A DNA stretch of 64,000 nucleotides. It comes from Sphingomonas elodea ATCC 31461. Its GTDB lineage: Bacteria > Pseudomonadota > Alphaproteobacteria > Sphingomonadales > Sphingomonadaceae. Shown one piece after another: positions 1 to 8,973 of the stretch; the first letter of the stretch is position 1; each line of letters opens with the position of its first letter. The notes beneath the pieces were generated by a model, which worked only from the letters and a program-made list of their open reading frames with translations, was not told the origin of the DNA and ran no database searches. Where the stretch lies: assembly GCF_000226955.1 (NCBI RefSeq), contig NZ_AGFU01000034.1:62001-126000 (forward strand), in the 5' to 3' direction. The position numbers and the translations under genes were made by a program.

Positions 1-954
1 AGACCAAAGCGGGGCATTGTCCTTGTCGACGATCACCGCGCGCACGCCCTCGGCGAAATCGGGCAGGCAGCAGACGCGGGTGGCCACCGCATATTCCTGG
101 ACCATCTCGGCGGCGAAATCGGGCATCGCGCGGCCTTCGCGGACGATGCGCAGCGACACCTTGCAGGCCTGGGGCGACTTGGTGCGCAGCGTGGCGAGCG
201 TGGCGGTCGCCCAGTCGCTGGCCTCGGCTTCCAGCGCGGCGACAATGTCCTCCACGCTGTCGCCTGCGAACAGTCGGTCGATATCGGCATAATGGGCGAG
301 GATCTTCGCGATCGGCGGTTCGACGGACAGGTCGTCGAGGATCGCCAGCGCCTTGTCGGGCGCGGTGGCGATCTGCGCCCTGGCGGAGGCCAGCGCCTCG
401 GCCGGCAGGTAATGGGTGGCGAGACCGAGGGCGAGGCATTCGGCGCCATCGAGCCGGTGGCCGGTCAGCGCCAGATACTCGCCCATCCGCCCGGGCAGGC
501 GTGACAGATACCAGCCGCCGCCGACGTCGGGGAACAGGCCGATGCCGGTTTCGGGCATGGCGAACTTGGTGTTCTCGGTCGCCACCCGGTAGCGCGCCGG
601 CTGCGAGATGCCGACGCCGCCACCCATCACGATGCCGTCGGCAAAGGCGACGATCGGCTTGGGATAGGTGAACAGCCGGTGGTTGAGCCGGTATTCGGTG
701 CGGAAGAAATCCGCCGCTTCGGCGCCGTCGCTCGCGCCGCTTTCGGCGATCATGCGGATGTCGCCGCCGGCGCAGAAGCCGCGGCCCTCGGCATGATCGA
801 GCAGGACGATGTGGACGGCGTCATCGCCTTCCCACGCATCGAGCGCATCGAGCATTGCCTGGCACATGCCGGTGTTGAGCGCGTGCAGCGCCTTGGGGCG
901 GTTGAGGCGGAGGCGGGCGACGGGGCCGTCGATCTGGGTGAGGATGTCGCTCAT
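1..954 (-). CDS. 3-hydroxyisobutyryl-CoA hydrolase / enoyl-CoA hydratase family protein (C-terminus cut by window edge)
   Basis: The frame starts at an ATG ending at 954 and stays open for 318 codons to the left edge. The translation begins MSDILTQIDGPVARLRLNRP and has the crotonase oxyanion-hole stretch GFCAGGDIR and the block MPETGIGLFPDVGG. That block is typical of 3-hydroxyisobutyryl-CoA hydrolases, which release 3-hydroxyisobutyrate in valine breakdown. The last visible residues (VDKDNAPLW) resemble the family's C-terminal end, so little is missing. Its start overlaps the upstream acyl-CoA dehydrogenase stop by 4 bp (ATGA), so the two are translationally coupled. A general enoyl-CoA hydratase is possible, but the neighbours mmsA and an isobutyryl-CoA dehydrogenase-like gene favour the hydrolase. 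Confidence 0.85.
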   Translation of the reverse strand, partial: MSDILTQIDGPVARLRLNRPKALHALNTGMCQAMLDALDAWEGDDAVHIVLLDHAEGRGFCAGGDIRMIAESGASDGAEAADFFRTEYRLNHRLFTYPKPIVAFADGIVMGGGVGISQPARYRVATENTKFAMPETGIGLFPDVGGGWYLSRLPGRMGEYLALTGHRLDGAECLALGLATHYLPAEALASARAQIATAPDKALAILDDLSVEPPIAKILAHYADIDRLFAGDSVEDIVAALEAEASDWATATLATLRTKSPQACKVSLRIVREGRAMPDFAAEMVQEYAVATRVCCLPDFAEGVRAVIVDKDNAPLWS

Positions 955-2096
955 TCGCGCACCATCTCCCGGCCGACGATCATCCGCATCACCTGGTTGG
1001 TGCCCTCGAGGATCGAGTGGACGCGCAGGTCGCGCCAGAAGCGTTCGATCGGATAGTCCATCAGATAGCCATAGCCGCCGTGCAGCTGCAGCGCGCGATC
1101 GACCACCGACGATCCGGTGTCGGTGGCCAGCCGCTTGGCCATCGCGGCGAAGCGGGTCTTGTCGGGGGTGCCCGCGGTGACCTTGGCGGCGGCGAGGTAG
1201 AGCAGCGCGCGTGCCGCCTCCAGCTCGGTCGCCATGTCGGCGAGGGTGAACTGGGTGTTCTGAAAGTCGGCGATCGCCTTGCCGAACTGCTTGCGCTCCT
1301 GGGTGTAGCGCACCGCCTCGTCGAGGCAGCGCTGCGCGCCGCCCAGCGAGCAGGCGCCGATGTTGAGCCGGCCGCCGTCCAATCCCATCATCGCGATGCG
1401 GAAGCCTTCGCCCTCGGCGCCGACCAAATTTTCCACCGGCACACGGACATTGTCGAGGATCACCTGCGCGGTGGGTTGGCTGTGCCAGCCCAGCTTGCGC
1501 TCCTGGGCGCCGAAGCTGACGCCAGGCATGTCCTTCTCGATGGCGAGGCAGGAAATGCCCTTGGGGCCGTCCTCGCCGGTGCGGACCATGGTGAGGTAGA
1601 GGTCGTTCTCCCCGCCCCCGGAGATGAACTGCTTGGAGCCTGTGACGACATAATGGTCGCCGTCGCGCACCGCGCGCGTCTTGAGCGCCGCCGCGTCCGA
1701 GCCCGAGCCGGGCTCGGTGAGGCAGTAGCTGGCCAGCCGGTCCATGGTGACGAGGCTGGGGAGATACTTGTCCTTCACGGCCGGCGCGCCGAACCGGTCG
1801 ATCATCCAGGCGGCCATGTTGTGGATCGAGATGAAGGCGGAGGTGGAGGGGCAGCCATAGGCCATCGCCTCGAAGATCAGCGCGGACTCGAGCCGGCCGA
1901 GACCGATGCCGCCCGATTCCTCCGAGACATAGATCGCCGCGAAGCCCAGCTCGGCGGCGGCCTTGATCGTGTCGCGCGGGAAGACGTGCTTCTCATCCCA
2001 TTCAGCCGCGTGCGGGGTGATCGCATCGGCGGTGAACTTCTGCGCCAACTCCTGGATCTGGCGCTGGTCGTCGGTGAGGTCGAACTGGTGGGTCAT
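951..2096 (-). CDS. Acyl-CoA dehydrogenase, probable isobutyryl-CoA dehydrogenase
   Basis: A 381-residue protein of normal length for the FAD-dependent acyl-CoA dehydrogenase family. Visible signatures are the substrate and flavin loop YCLTEPGSGSDAAALKTRA, the QFISGGGENDLYL stretch, the QLHGGYGYLMDYPIERFWRD block, and the C-terminal EGTNQVMRMIVGREM. Glu 364 there is the likely catalytic base. It should oxidise isobutyryl-CoA (or another short branched acyl-CoA) to the 2-enoyl-CoA in valine degradation. It overlaps both neighbours by 4 bp: the small secreted-protein gene upstream and the hydrolase downstream. The substrate is inferred from context (mmsA, hydrolase); the family itself is clear. 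Confidence 0.88.
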   Translation of the reverse strand: MTHQFDLTDDQRQIQELAQKFTADAITPHAAEWDEKHVFPRDTIKAAAELGFAAIYVSEESGGIGLGRLESALIFEAMAYGCPSTSAFISIHNMAAWMIDRFGAPAVKDKYLPSLVTMDRLASYCLTEPGSGSDAAALKTRAVRDGDHYVVTGSKQFISGGGENDLYLTMVRTGEDGPKGISCLAIEKDMPGVSFGAQERKLGWHSQPTAQVILDNVRVPVENLVGAEGEGFRIAMMGLDGGRLNIGACSLGGAQRCLDEAVRYTQERKQFGKAIADFQNTQFTLADMATELEAARALLYLAAAKVTAGTPDKTRFAAMAKRLATDTGSSVVDRALQLHGGYGYLMDYPIERFWRDLRVHSILEGTNQVMRMIVGREMVRE

Positions 2097-2560
2097 GAAT
2101 TTTGCTCGAATGAAGGTTTCGCACAGTCGCGTTTGGCCGCATCTCCAAACTGAAGGCGGCGGAGCAGCGAATAATCTTCTGTGGTGCCTTTAAAGGCTTG
2201 GCCCCAGACATGCGTGTAGAAGGGCTCGGTTTGGCTGCCCGTCCAGATGACGTAGCCAAACCCTTTCGAACTACTACCAACGCGATAGGTAGGTTTTGCC
2301 AGCCCCGCGTCGACCCGGTCGGTGCCGGGACCATCCTGTGGCGCAAAACCTTCGTAGAGGCCGAATCCGCCGGATGGGCTCTCTAGACCCTCCAGCAGAA
2401 AGTCGGGCCCATAGTTCAGACGGATGCGCTCCCCTGCTCGCAGGTCGATCGCGAACTTCGAGCCACAGTAGCGCAGCGGACCTTCAAATACGCGCTCACC
2501 GCTGCCGGACAGGCCGGTGGAGAACGACAGCGCGGCGACTGCGATCAGGAAAGATATCAT
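2093..2560 (-). CDS. Small putative secreted protein inside the valine operon, function unknown
   Basis: I do not recognise this 155-residue protein. The ATG at 2560 (MISFLIAVAALSFSTGLSG) gives a hydrophobic N-terminal segment resembling a signal peptide. An upstream in-frame ATG would run back into mmsA and add a polar stretch ahead of that segment, so I prefer 2560. The mature part has two cysteines and many Gly/Phe/Tyr residues. It starts 4 bp after the mmsA stop, and its stop overlaps the acyl-CoA dehydrogenase start by 4 bp, so it should be co-translated with valine catabolic enzymes. By eye its base composition is less GC-rich than its neighbours', which suggests a later insertion. A role in valine breakdown is not implied by anything in the sequence. 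Confidence 0.65.
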   Translation of the reverse strand: MISFLIAVAALSFSTGLSGSGERVFEGPLRYCGSKFAIDLRAGERIRLNYGPDFLLEGLESPSGGFGLYEGFAPQDGPGTDRVDAGLAKPTYRVGSSSKGFGYVIWTGSQTEPFYTHVWGQAFKGTTEDYSLLRRLQFGDAAKRDCAKPSFEQNS

Positions 2561-2564
2561 TCTG

Positions 2565-4064
2565 CTACCCCATGGTCGGAATGACGAAGGCGTTGGCCGC
2601 GTCGCCCACGCCGCCATCCGGCCAGCGTTGCGTCACCGTCTTGACCTTGGTCCAGAAGCGGACGCCTTCCATGCCGTGCTGGTTGACGTCGCCGAACGCC
2701 GAGCGCTTCCAGCCGCCGAAGCTGTGATACGCCACCGGCACCGGGATCGGCACGTTGATGCCTACCATGCCGACATTCACCCGCGCCGCGAACTCGCGCG
2801 CGGCATGGCCGTTGCGGGTGAAGATCGCGACGCCGTTGCCGTACTGGTGCTCGCTCGGCAGCCGCAGTGCGGTCTCGAAATCGGGGGCGCGAACGATCTG
2901 GAGGACCGGGCCGAAGATTTCTTCCTGGTAGCTCTTCATGCCCGGGGTCACGCGGTCGAACAGCGACGGGCCGATGAAGAAGCCCTGCTCATGGCCCTGG
3001 AGCGAAAAGCCGCGGCCGTCGATCACCAGCTCGGCGCCCTCGTCGACGCCGGTCTGGATCCAGTTCTCCACGCGCGCCTTGTGCGCAGCGTTGACCACCG
3101 GGCCGTACTGCGCCTCGGCATCGGTGGAGATGCCCACCCGCAGCGAACGAATCGCCGGGATCAGCTTTTCGCGGAGCGCATCGGCGGTCTTGTCACCCAC
3201 CGGCACCACCACGGGGAGCGCCATGCAGCGCTCGCCCGCCGAGCCGAACGCCGCGCCGGATAGGTCCGCCACGACCTGGTCGAGATCGGCATCGGGCATG
3301 ACGATGCCGTGGTTCTTGGCGCCGCCCATCGCCTGAACGCGCTTCCCCGCCGCGACGCCGCGCTGGTAGACATAGTGCGCGATGTCCGACGAGCCGACAA
3401 AGCTCACCGCGCCGATCGCCGGGTGATCGAGGATCGCATCGACCATCTCCTTGTCGCCCTGCACCACCTGCAGGATGCCCTGCGGAGCGCCGGCCTCCAG
3501 CATCAGTTCGGCGAGGCGGACGGGGACGCTCGGATCGCGTTCGGAGGGCTTGAGGAGGAAGGCGTTGCCGCAGGCGATGGCGACGCCGAACATCCACATC
3601 GGGATCATCGCGGGGAAGTTGAACGGGGTGATGCCCGCGCCGATGCCGAGCGGCATGCGCATCGAATAGACGTCGATGCCGGGGCCGGCACCTTGCGTAT
3701 ACTCGCCCTTGAGCGCGTGGGGGATGCCGCAGGCGAATTCGATCACCTCGAGCCCGCGCTGGATGTCGCCCTTGGAATCGGCGATCACCTTGCCGTGCTC
3801 GGCCGAGAGCATATGGGCCAGCGCATCCATGTTCGCCTCGACCAGTTCCTTGAAGCGGAACATCACGCGGGCACGGCGCTGCGGGTTGGTCGCGGCCCAG
3901 CCGGGCTGGGCGGCCTGGGCGGCGGCGACGGCGCGGTCGAGATCGGCGGCGGTGCCGAGCGGCACCCGCGCCTGCACCGCACCGCTATTGGGGTCGAAAA
4001 CGTCCGCGTGGCGCGTGGCTCCGGCGCCGGCTGCTCCCGCGATCACATGGTCGATCACACGCAT
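2565..4064 (-). CDS. mmsA: CoA-acylating methylmalonate-semialdehyde dehydrogenase
   Basis: A 499-residue aldehyde dehydrogenase. It shows the NAD-binding strand motif ITPFNFPAMIPMWMFG (about residues 145-160), the LKPSERDPSVP loop, the SFVGSSDIAHYVY block and the catalytic cysteine in GSAGERCMALPVVVPVG (Cys 280). GERCMALPV and FNFPAMIPMW are hallmarks of MmsA, which converts methylmalonate semialdehyde to propionyl-CoA, the last oxidative step of valine (and thymine) catabolism. It is first in a co-directional run with an acyl-CoA dehydrogenase and a hydroxyisobutyryl-CoA hydrolase. No 3-hydroxyisobutyrate dehydrogenase (mmsB) is seen; it may lie beyond the left edge. Confidence 0.95.
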   Translation of the reverse strand: MRVIDHVIAGAAGAGATRHADVFDPNSGAVQARVPLGTAADLDRAVAAAQAAQPGWAATNPQRRARVMFRFKELVEANMDALAHMLSAEHGKVIADSKGDIQRGLEVIEFACGIPHALKGEYTQGAGPGIDVYSMRMPLGIGAGITPFNFPAMIPMWMFGVAIACGNAFLLKPSERDPSVPVRLAELMLEAGAPQGILQVVQGDKEMVDAILDHPAIGAVSFVGSSDIAHYVYQRGVAAGKRVQAMGGAKNHGIVMPDADLDQVVADLSGAAFGSAGERCMALPVVVPVGDKTADALREKLIPAIRSLRVGISTDAEAQYGPVVNAAHKARVENWIQTGVDEGAELVIDGRGFSLQGHEQGFFIGPSLFDRVTPGMKSYQEEIFGPVLQIVRAPDFETALRLPSEHQYGNGVAIFTRNGHAAREFAARVNVGMVGINVPIPVPVAYHSFGGWKRSAFGDVNQHGMEGVRFWTKVKTVTQRWPDGGVGDAANAFVIPTMG

Positions 4065-4185
4065 CTAACTCTCCTGCGGGCCGGCTGCGCGCCGACTCAT
4101 CTGTTGTAATTAAATTGCGCAATGGCACAGCGCATCCGGGATGTCATCCTAGCTGTTGATGCAGGACGCGGCCGTTTCCCGACGA

Positions 4186-5088
4186 TCAGGTGCGCGCCTG
4201 CGTCAGCACGTCGGCGAGCAGCCGGAAGTCGCGTTCCCGCGGAGACGCCTTGCGCCAGACGAGCGCGATCTGCCGCGACGCATGGGCGGAATCGAGCGGG
4301 CGGGCGCTGACCGAGGTGTGCTGGAGGATGCCGGCATCCACCGCCATTTCCGGCAGCATCGTCACCCCCAGCCCGTTATCGACCATCTGCACCATGGTGT
4401 GGAGCGAGGTGCCCAGCATCGTCGCCTCGGCGCGCAGTTCGGGGCGGTTGCAGGCGGCCAGCGCATGGTCCTTCAGGCAATGCCCGTCTTCCAGCATGAG
4501 CAGGCGGGTCTCGTCGATCGCATCGGGGTGGATCGCCGCCGTGGGGTCCATCTCGCCGTTGCGGAAGGCGACGAACAGCCGGTCGTCGAACAGCCGCGCG
4601 CTTTCCACGTCGCCGCAGGAAAAGGGGAGGGCGAGCAGCACGCAATCGGTGCGGCCATGGCTCAGCGCCTCGCAGGCCTGGCCGCTGGTTTCTTCGCGCA
4701 GATACAGCTTCAGGTCCGGATATTGCTCGCGCAGGCGCGGCAGGATGCGCGGCAGCAGGAACGGCGCGATGGTGGGGATGACGCTCATCCGCATCTCGCC
4801 CGAGAGCGGGCGGCCGGCGGCGCGGGCGAGATCGCCCAGCTCGTCCGCCTCGCGCAGCACCCGGCGCGCCTTTTCCACGATCCGCTCGCCCAGCGGCGTG
4901 AAGCGGACCACCCGCCGGGTGCGTTCGACCAGCACGACGCCGATCAGCGTTTCCAGCTCGCGGATGCCGGCGGAGAGGGTGGATTGGGTAACGAAGCACG
5001 CCTCCGCCGCCCGGCCGAAATGACCGGCATCGTTGAGCGCCACCAGATATTGCAGCTGCTTGAGGGTGGGGAGGTAGGTTTGCGCCAC
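4186..5088 (-). CDS. oxyR: Hydrogen peroxide-sensing LysR-type regulator OxyR
   Basis: LysR-type regulator with an N-terminal winged helix (LPTLKQLQYLVALNDAGHFG; TQSTLSAGIRELE) and a type-2 periplasmic-binding-like effector domain. Two cysteines eight residues apart (Cys 204 and Cys 213, in EDGHCLKDHALAACN) match the redox pair Cys199/Cys208 of E. coli OxyR. The start is the GTG at 5088 (VAQTYLPTLKQ), with a GAGAGG ribosome-binding site just upstream. A longer frame back to 5190 would read through the ahpF terminator, so I reject it. Length is 300 residues, normal for OxyR. Position directly after ahpC-ahpF supports control of peroxide defence. Confidence 0.93.
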   Translation of the reverse strand: MAQTYLPTLKQLQYLVALNDAGHFGRAAEACFVTQSTLSAGIRELETLIGVVLVERTRRVVRFTPLGERIVEKARRVLREADELGDLARAAGRPLSGEMRMSVIPTIAPFLLPRILPRLREQYPDLKLYLREETSGQACEALSHGRTDCVLLALPFSCGDVESARLFDDRLFVAFRNGEMDPTAAIHPDAIDETRLLMLEDGHCLKDHALAACNRPELRAEATMLGTSLHTMVQMVDNGLGVTMLPEMAVDAGILQHTSVSARPLDSAHASRQIALVWRKASPRERDFRLLADVLTQART

Positions 5089-5160
5089 TGATCGCCTCTC
5101 TCGATTGTCGAGCGGGTATATAGTGGCGTTTCCGAACATGGGAAGCGAGGCAGAGAAAAA

Positions 5161-5188
5161 GCGCCCCTCCCGCTTCCGGGAGGGGCGC
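5161..5188 (-). terminator. Rho-independent terminator of ahpF
   Basis: A perfect 12-bp GC-rich stem (5161-5172 with 5177-5188) around a 4-base loop. On the minus strand it is followed directly by TTTTTCTC. It begins 5 bp after the ahpF stop and ends about 70 bp before the oxyR start, so oxyR probably has its own promoter in 5089-5160. Confidence 0.9.
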
Positions 5189-5193
5189 ATGGC

Positions 5194-6774
5194 TCAGGCG
5201 GCAACAGCCTGAAGCTCTTCTTCGGGCAGGCGGATCATGTAATCGAACGCGGAGAGCGCCGCGGTGGAGCCCGCGCCCATCGCGATCACGATCTGCTTGT
5301 AGGGCACGGTGGTGCAATCGCCCGCCGCGAAGATGCCGGGCTGGCTGGTTTCGCCGCGCGCGTCGATCTCGATCTCGCCGCGGGTGGTGAGCGCCACGCT
5401 GTGCTTCAGCCACTCGGTATTCGGCACCAGGCCGATCTGGACGAAGATGCCCTCCAGCTGGATGTCGTGCTCGGTCCCGCTGTTGCGGTCCTTGTAGCTG
5501 AGGCCGGAAACCTTCTCGCCGTCGCCGTTGACCCGGGTGGTCATCGCCGAGGTGAGGATCTTGACGTTGGGCAGGCTGGCGAGCTTGCGCTGCAGCACCG
5601 CATCGGCACGCAGCTGGCTGTCATATTCGATCAGCGTGACGTGCGCGACGATGCCGGCCAGGTCGATCGCCGCCTCGACACCCGAGTTGCCGCCGCCGAT
5701 CACCGCGACCCGCTTGCCCTTGAACAGCGGGCCGTCGCAGTGCGGGCAATAGGCCACGCCCTTGTTCTTGTATTCTTCCTCGCCCGGCACGTTCATCTGC
5801 CGCCAGCGCGCGCCAGTGGAAAGGATGACCGCCTTGGCCTTCAGGCTCGCGCCGTTTGCCAGCACCACTTCGTGCAGGCCGCCTTCGCGCTTGGCCGGGA
5901 TCAGCTTCTCGGCGCGCTGCAGGTTCATGACGTCGACGTCATAGTCCTTCACATGCTGTTCGAGCTGCGCGACCAGCTTCGGGCCTTCGGTGTGCGAGAC
6001 CGAGATGAAATTCTCGATGCCCATGGTGTCGAGCACCTGGCCGCCGAAGCGCTCGGCCGCGACGCCGACGCGGATGCCCTTGCGCGCGGTGTAGATCGCC
6101 GCCGCCGCCCCGGCGGGGCCGCCGCCGACGACGAGCACGTCGAATGGATCCTTGCTCTTGATCTTCTCGGCCGCACGGGCTTCGGCACCGGTATCGATCT
6201 TGGCGACGATCTGCTCCAGGTCCATGCGGCCTGAGGCGAAGGGCTCGCCGTTCAGGTACACCGTGGGCACCGCCATGATCTTGCGGCCCTCCACCTCGTC
6301 CTTGAACAGTGCGCCGTCGATCGCGGTGTGGCGGATATTGGGGTTCAGCACCGCCATCAGGTTCAGCGCCTGCACCACGTCCGGGCAGTTCTGGCACGAC
6401 AGCGAGAAATAGGTCTCGAAGGTGAAATCACCCTCGATATTGCGGACCTGCTCGATCAGCTCCTGCGCGGCCTTGCTCGGGTGGCCGCCGACCTGGAGCA
6501 GGGCCAGTACCAGCGAGGTGAACTCATGCCCCATCGGGATGCCGGCGAAGCGCACGCCGATATCGGTGCCCTTGCGGCGGATCATGAAGCTGGGCTTGCG
6601 ATCGTCCGCGGCGTGGACAAGGTCGATCTTGTCCGACAGTCCGGCGATCTGGCTCAGCAGTTCGCCCAGCTCGCGCGACTTGGCGTCCTCGCCCAGGCTG
6701 GCGACGAGCTCGATCGGCTCGCGGATGTTCACGAGATAGCCCTTGAGCTGCTGCGTCAGGTTGGCGTCGAGCAT
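5194..6774 (-). CDS. ahpF: Alkyl hydroperoxide reductase subunit F
   Basis: A 526-residue flavoprotein of canonical AhpF length. It has an N-terminal double-thioredoxin-fold domain with the disulfide centre SCQNCPD (Cys 127/Cys 130). A thioredoxin reductase-like part follows, with FAD motif [14 protein letters not shown] (about 215-228), redox pair CPHCDG (Cys 343/Cys 346), an NAD(P)H site [16 protein letters not shown] and the C-terminal FAD motif [15 protein letters not shown]. It passes electrons from NADH to AhpC in the cytosol. The start has an AGGAG-like site (CAGGAGTTTCCC) upstream. It lies 132 bp downstream of ahpC behind two hairpins and is closed by the terminator at 5161-5188. Confidence 0.97.
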   Translation of the reverse strand: MLDANLTQQLKGYLVNIREPIELVASLGEDAKSRELGELLSQIAGLSDKIDLVHAADDRKPSFMIRRKGTDIGVRFAGIPMGHEFTSLVLALLQVGGHPSKAAQELIEQVRNIEGDFTFETYFSLSCQNCPDVVQALNLMAVLNPNIRHTAIDGALFKDEVEGRKIMAVPTVYLNGEPFASGRMDLEQIVAKIDTGAEARAAEKIKSKDPFDVLVVGGGPAGAAAAIYTARKGIRVGVAAERFGGQVLDTMGIENFISVSHTEGPKLVAQLEQHVKDYDVDVMNLQRAEKLIPAKREGGLHEVVLANGASLKAKAVILSTGARWRQMNVPGEEEYKNKGVAYCPHCDGPLFKGKRVAVIGGGNSGVEAAIDLAGIVAHVTLIEYDSQLRADAVLQRKLASLPNVKILTSAMTTRVNGDGEKVSGLSYKDRNSGTEHDIQLEGIFVQIGLVPNTEWLKHSVALTTRGEIEIDARGETSQPGIFAAGDCTTVPYKQIVIAMGAGSTAALSAFDYMIRLPEEELQAVAA

Positions 6775-6801
6775 GGGAAACTCCTGTATGTCTCACGAAA
6801 A

Positions 6802-6837
6802 CGGCCCGGGGCGGAGAGGGAATTCCGCTCCGGGCCG
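6802..6837 (-). terminator. Hairpin with T-run between ahpC and ahpF, likely partial terminator/attenuator
   Basis: A 14-bp stem with one mismatch (6802-6815 with 6824-6837). On the minus strand it is followed by TTTTCGTGAG. It lies after ahpC and 27 bp upstream of the ahpF start. The short, interrupted T-run suggests leaky termination that would lower ahpF relative to ahpC. Confidence 0.6.
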
Positions 6838-6841
6838 CAAC

Positions 6842-6875
6842 CGGCGCCCGCGTTTGGGGGGAGGGGCGGGCGCCG
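6842..6875 (-). other. Second hairpin in the ahpC-ahpF spacer
   Basis: A perfect 10-bp inverted repeat (6842-6851 with 6866-6875, arms CGGCGCCCGC/GCGGGCGCCG), adjacent to the attenuator-like hairpin at 6802-6837. It has no T-run of its own. It could protect the 3' end of the ahpC message or act together with the neighbouring hairpin. Confidence 0.55.
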
Positions 6876-6906
6876 TAGTCGTCGATCCTCCGAAGAGGAA
6901 CGGGTG

Positions 6907-7470
6907 TTAGATCTTGCCGACCAGGTCGAGCGACGGCGCGAGCGTCTCGGCGCCTTCTTCCCACTTGGCGGGGCAGACTTCGCCCGGATGGGCTGCGACA
7001 TACTGCGCGGCCTTGATCTTGCGGAGCAGTTCCTGGGCGTTGCGGCCGACGCCTTCCGAGGTAATCTCCATGATCTGGATCACGCCGTCCGGGTCCACCA
7101 CGAAGGTGCCACGGTCTGCCAGACCCTGGCCCGCGCGCAGCACGTCGAAGTTATTCGAGATCGTGTGATTCTGGTCACCCAGCATGTAGTAGTTGATCTT
7201 GCCGATCGCCGGCGAGGTATCGTGCCATGCCTTGTGGCTGAAGTGGGTGTCGGTCGACACCGAATAGACTTCGACGCCCATATTCTGCAGGGTCGGGTAC
7301 ACATCGGCGAGGTCTTCGAGTTCGGTCGGGCACACGAAGGTGAAGTCCGCCGGGTAGAAGAAGAAGACCGCCCACTTGCCCTTCACGTCGGCGTCGGTGA
7401 CTTCGACGAACTTACCTTCCTTATAGGCCTGTGCGGTGAACGGCTTGATGGTGCTGCCGATAAGAGCCAT
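6907..7470 (-). CDS. ahpC: Alkyl hydroperoxide reductase peroxidase subunit C
   Basis: A 187-residue 2-Cys peroxiredoxin. The peroxidatic Cys 47 lies in [18 protein letters not shown] and the resolving Cys 166 in [10 protein letters not shown], the standard AhpC positions and length. It reduces H2O2 and organic peroxides and is recycled by AhpF. The start is the ATG at 7470 ([11 protein letters not shown]), with a GGAGGA site 9 bases upstream; the longer open frame to 7677 has no family similarity. It is first in the ahpC-ahpF-oxyR series. OxyR should act in 7471-7749, but I could not assign a binding site there by eye. Confidence 0.97.
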   Translation of the reverse strand: MALIGSTIKPFTAQAYKEGKFVEVTDADVKGKWAVFFFYPADFTFVCPTELEDLADVYPTLQNMGVEVYSVSTDTHFSHKAWHDTSPAIGKINYYMLGDQNHTISNNFDVLRAGQGLADRGTFVVDPDGVIQIMEITSEGVGRNAQELLRKIKAAQYVAAHPGEVCPAKWEEGAETLAPSLDLVGKI

Positions 7471-7749
7471 GATTTTTGTTCCTCCAGAACGGGGGTTGCT
7501 GTTGCGAGACGGCATATAGGCGGCAGGACCCGTGCTGTGAAATTGGAAGACCCGCTTGGCCTGATCGAGTTTGCCACTCAGTGGGGCGGCGTTGATCGAT
7601 CGCATGATGGCAAGGCGTCGGCGTCGGCGTCGACTGCAAGGTTCCCGGCATGGTTCAGGTCCGCGGACAAGCGCCATCCTTCACGCCGCGCGGACGAGAT
7701 CTCCCGGCAGCGCTCCGGGTCGAAGGTCTTTGGGAGGGCGCGGCGCGCT

Positions 7750-8973
7750 TCAGCTCGTGGCGGTTGCCGGCAGGGCCTCGGGGTCGCGTGCTGCGTCCGG
7801 GGCGGCCGCCAAGCTGCCGCGCCGCCCGCTCTGGCGGACCAGTGCGCGCGACAGGTCCCGCGCGGGCGCCTCGATCCAGCGATAGGTGAGCGCCGAACAC
7901 AGCACGATGCCGCCGAGCACCGCGAACGCCATTGCGTCCGGCGCGAACACCAGCACCTTGATCGTACCACCGCTGCCGAGCCGTGTCTCCACCAGCGGGT
8001 GATGCAACAGCCTGCCCGCGAGTGAGAGCACGTCCAGACTGCGTGCGATCACCAGCGTGTGCACCATGTAGATCGAGTAGGAGAGGGTGCCGAGCGCGAG
8101 GAAGGGCGCGAGCTTCAGGAGCCGACTGACCATGCCCTGCTCGGCCGCGAACAACAGCACCGTGCCGGCGAACACGATCGGCGCCGCCAGCGGCAGGCTT
8201 CCCGAAGCCACCAGCGCGCAGCACGATGCGACCGCCACCAGCTCCAAGATCGTTGCGATCGCGGTTCCCATCCTCGGCCGCCCCATTGCCGAGAACAGGA
8301 TCCAGCACAGCACGCCCACCGAGAAGCCCAGGACGCAGCGGACAAAGGCAAAGCCCGTCGCCGGGTCCCAGGCGGCCGCACCGGCGAGCGCGAGCGTGGC
8401 GAAGGCGGCAAGCGCCAGACCCGTGGCAGCCCATGCGGTTCGCCCGGGCAGCGCGCGCACGACGAGCGCGACCAGCAGATAGGTCCAGACCTCCGCAGCG
8501 ATGCTCCAGCTCGGGCCGTTCCAGACGATCGAGGGGAAGCCGCAGAAGATCTGGACCAGCGCGAGCGTGCCGGCGAGCTCCGCAGGGGTTCGCGGCTCCG
8601 AAAAGGCGGCGCGGGCGCTGAGCCCGGCGGTACCGAGCATGGCCCCCGCTAGCTCGATCACCACGAACAGGAGGAGGACGGCCAGGTGCAACGGATAGAC
8701 CCGGCCCAGGCGCAGCAGCATGAACTGCCGCACGGAATAGCCCTCCCGCAATCGCTCCAGATAGCCGCACGCGATGACGAAGCCGCTGAGGACGAAAAAG
8801 AAGTCGACGAACATCCAGCTGTTTCGGACCAGATGCGAGTTCGTGACGACGCCAGTGGAGCGAAGGTGGAACAGAACGATCATGCATGCGCAGATGCCGC
8901 GCAGGCTGTCTAGGGCCGAAAAACGTAGGCCTGACTTTACCGGAGATCGGTCGACTGCGGTGGTGTCCGACAT
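7750..8973 (-). CDS. Acyltransferase 3 family membrane protein (OafA/YrhL-like)
   Basis: About 407 residues with ten or more hydrophobic segments. The N-terminal signature FSALDSLRGICACMIVLFH contains the conserved R and H (His 36) of acyltransferase-3 proteins. These integral membrane enzymes move acetyl or other acyl groups onto sugars of exported polysaccharides or lipids. I chose the ATG at 8973 because GGAG lies 9 bases upstream; an in-frame ATG at 8994 has no such site. No polysaccharide cluster is adjacent, so the acceptor is unknown. The gene stands alone between ahpC and a sulfite exporter-like gene. Confidence 0.85.
   Translation of the reverse strand: MSDTTAVDRSPVKSGLRFSALDSLRGICACMIVLFHLRSTGVVTNSHLVRNSWMFVDFFFVLSGFVIACGYLERLREGYSVRQFMLLRLGRVYPLHLAVLLLFVVIELAGAMLGTAGLSARAAFSEPRTPAELAGTLALVQIFCGFPSIVWNGPSWSIAAEVWTYLLVALVVRALPGRTAWAATGLALAAFATLALAGAAAWDPATGFAFVRCVLGFSVGVLCWILFSAMGRPRMGTAIATILELVAVASCCALVASGSLPLAAPIVFAGTVLLFAAEQGMVSRLLKLAPFLALGTLSYSIYMVHTLVIARSLDVLSLAGRLLHHPLVETRLGSGGTIKVLVFAPDAMAFAVLGGIVLCSALTYRWIEAPARDLSRALVRQSGRRGSLAAAPDAARDPEALPATATS

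Noticed and set aside
5089-5190. An ATG-started N-terminal extension of oxyR
   Set aside because: It would be encoded by the ahpF terminator hairpin, and family similarity begins only at the GTG at 5088, which has a ribosome-binding site.
7471-7749. A possible extra gene or OxyR box upstream of ahpC
   Set aside because: The open frames have no recognisable product. OxyR binding is expected here, but I could not fit the degenerate motif with confidence.
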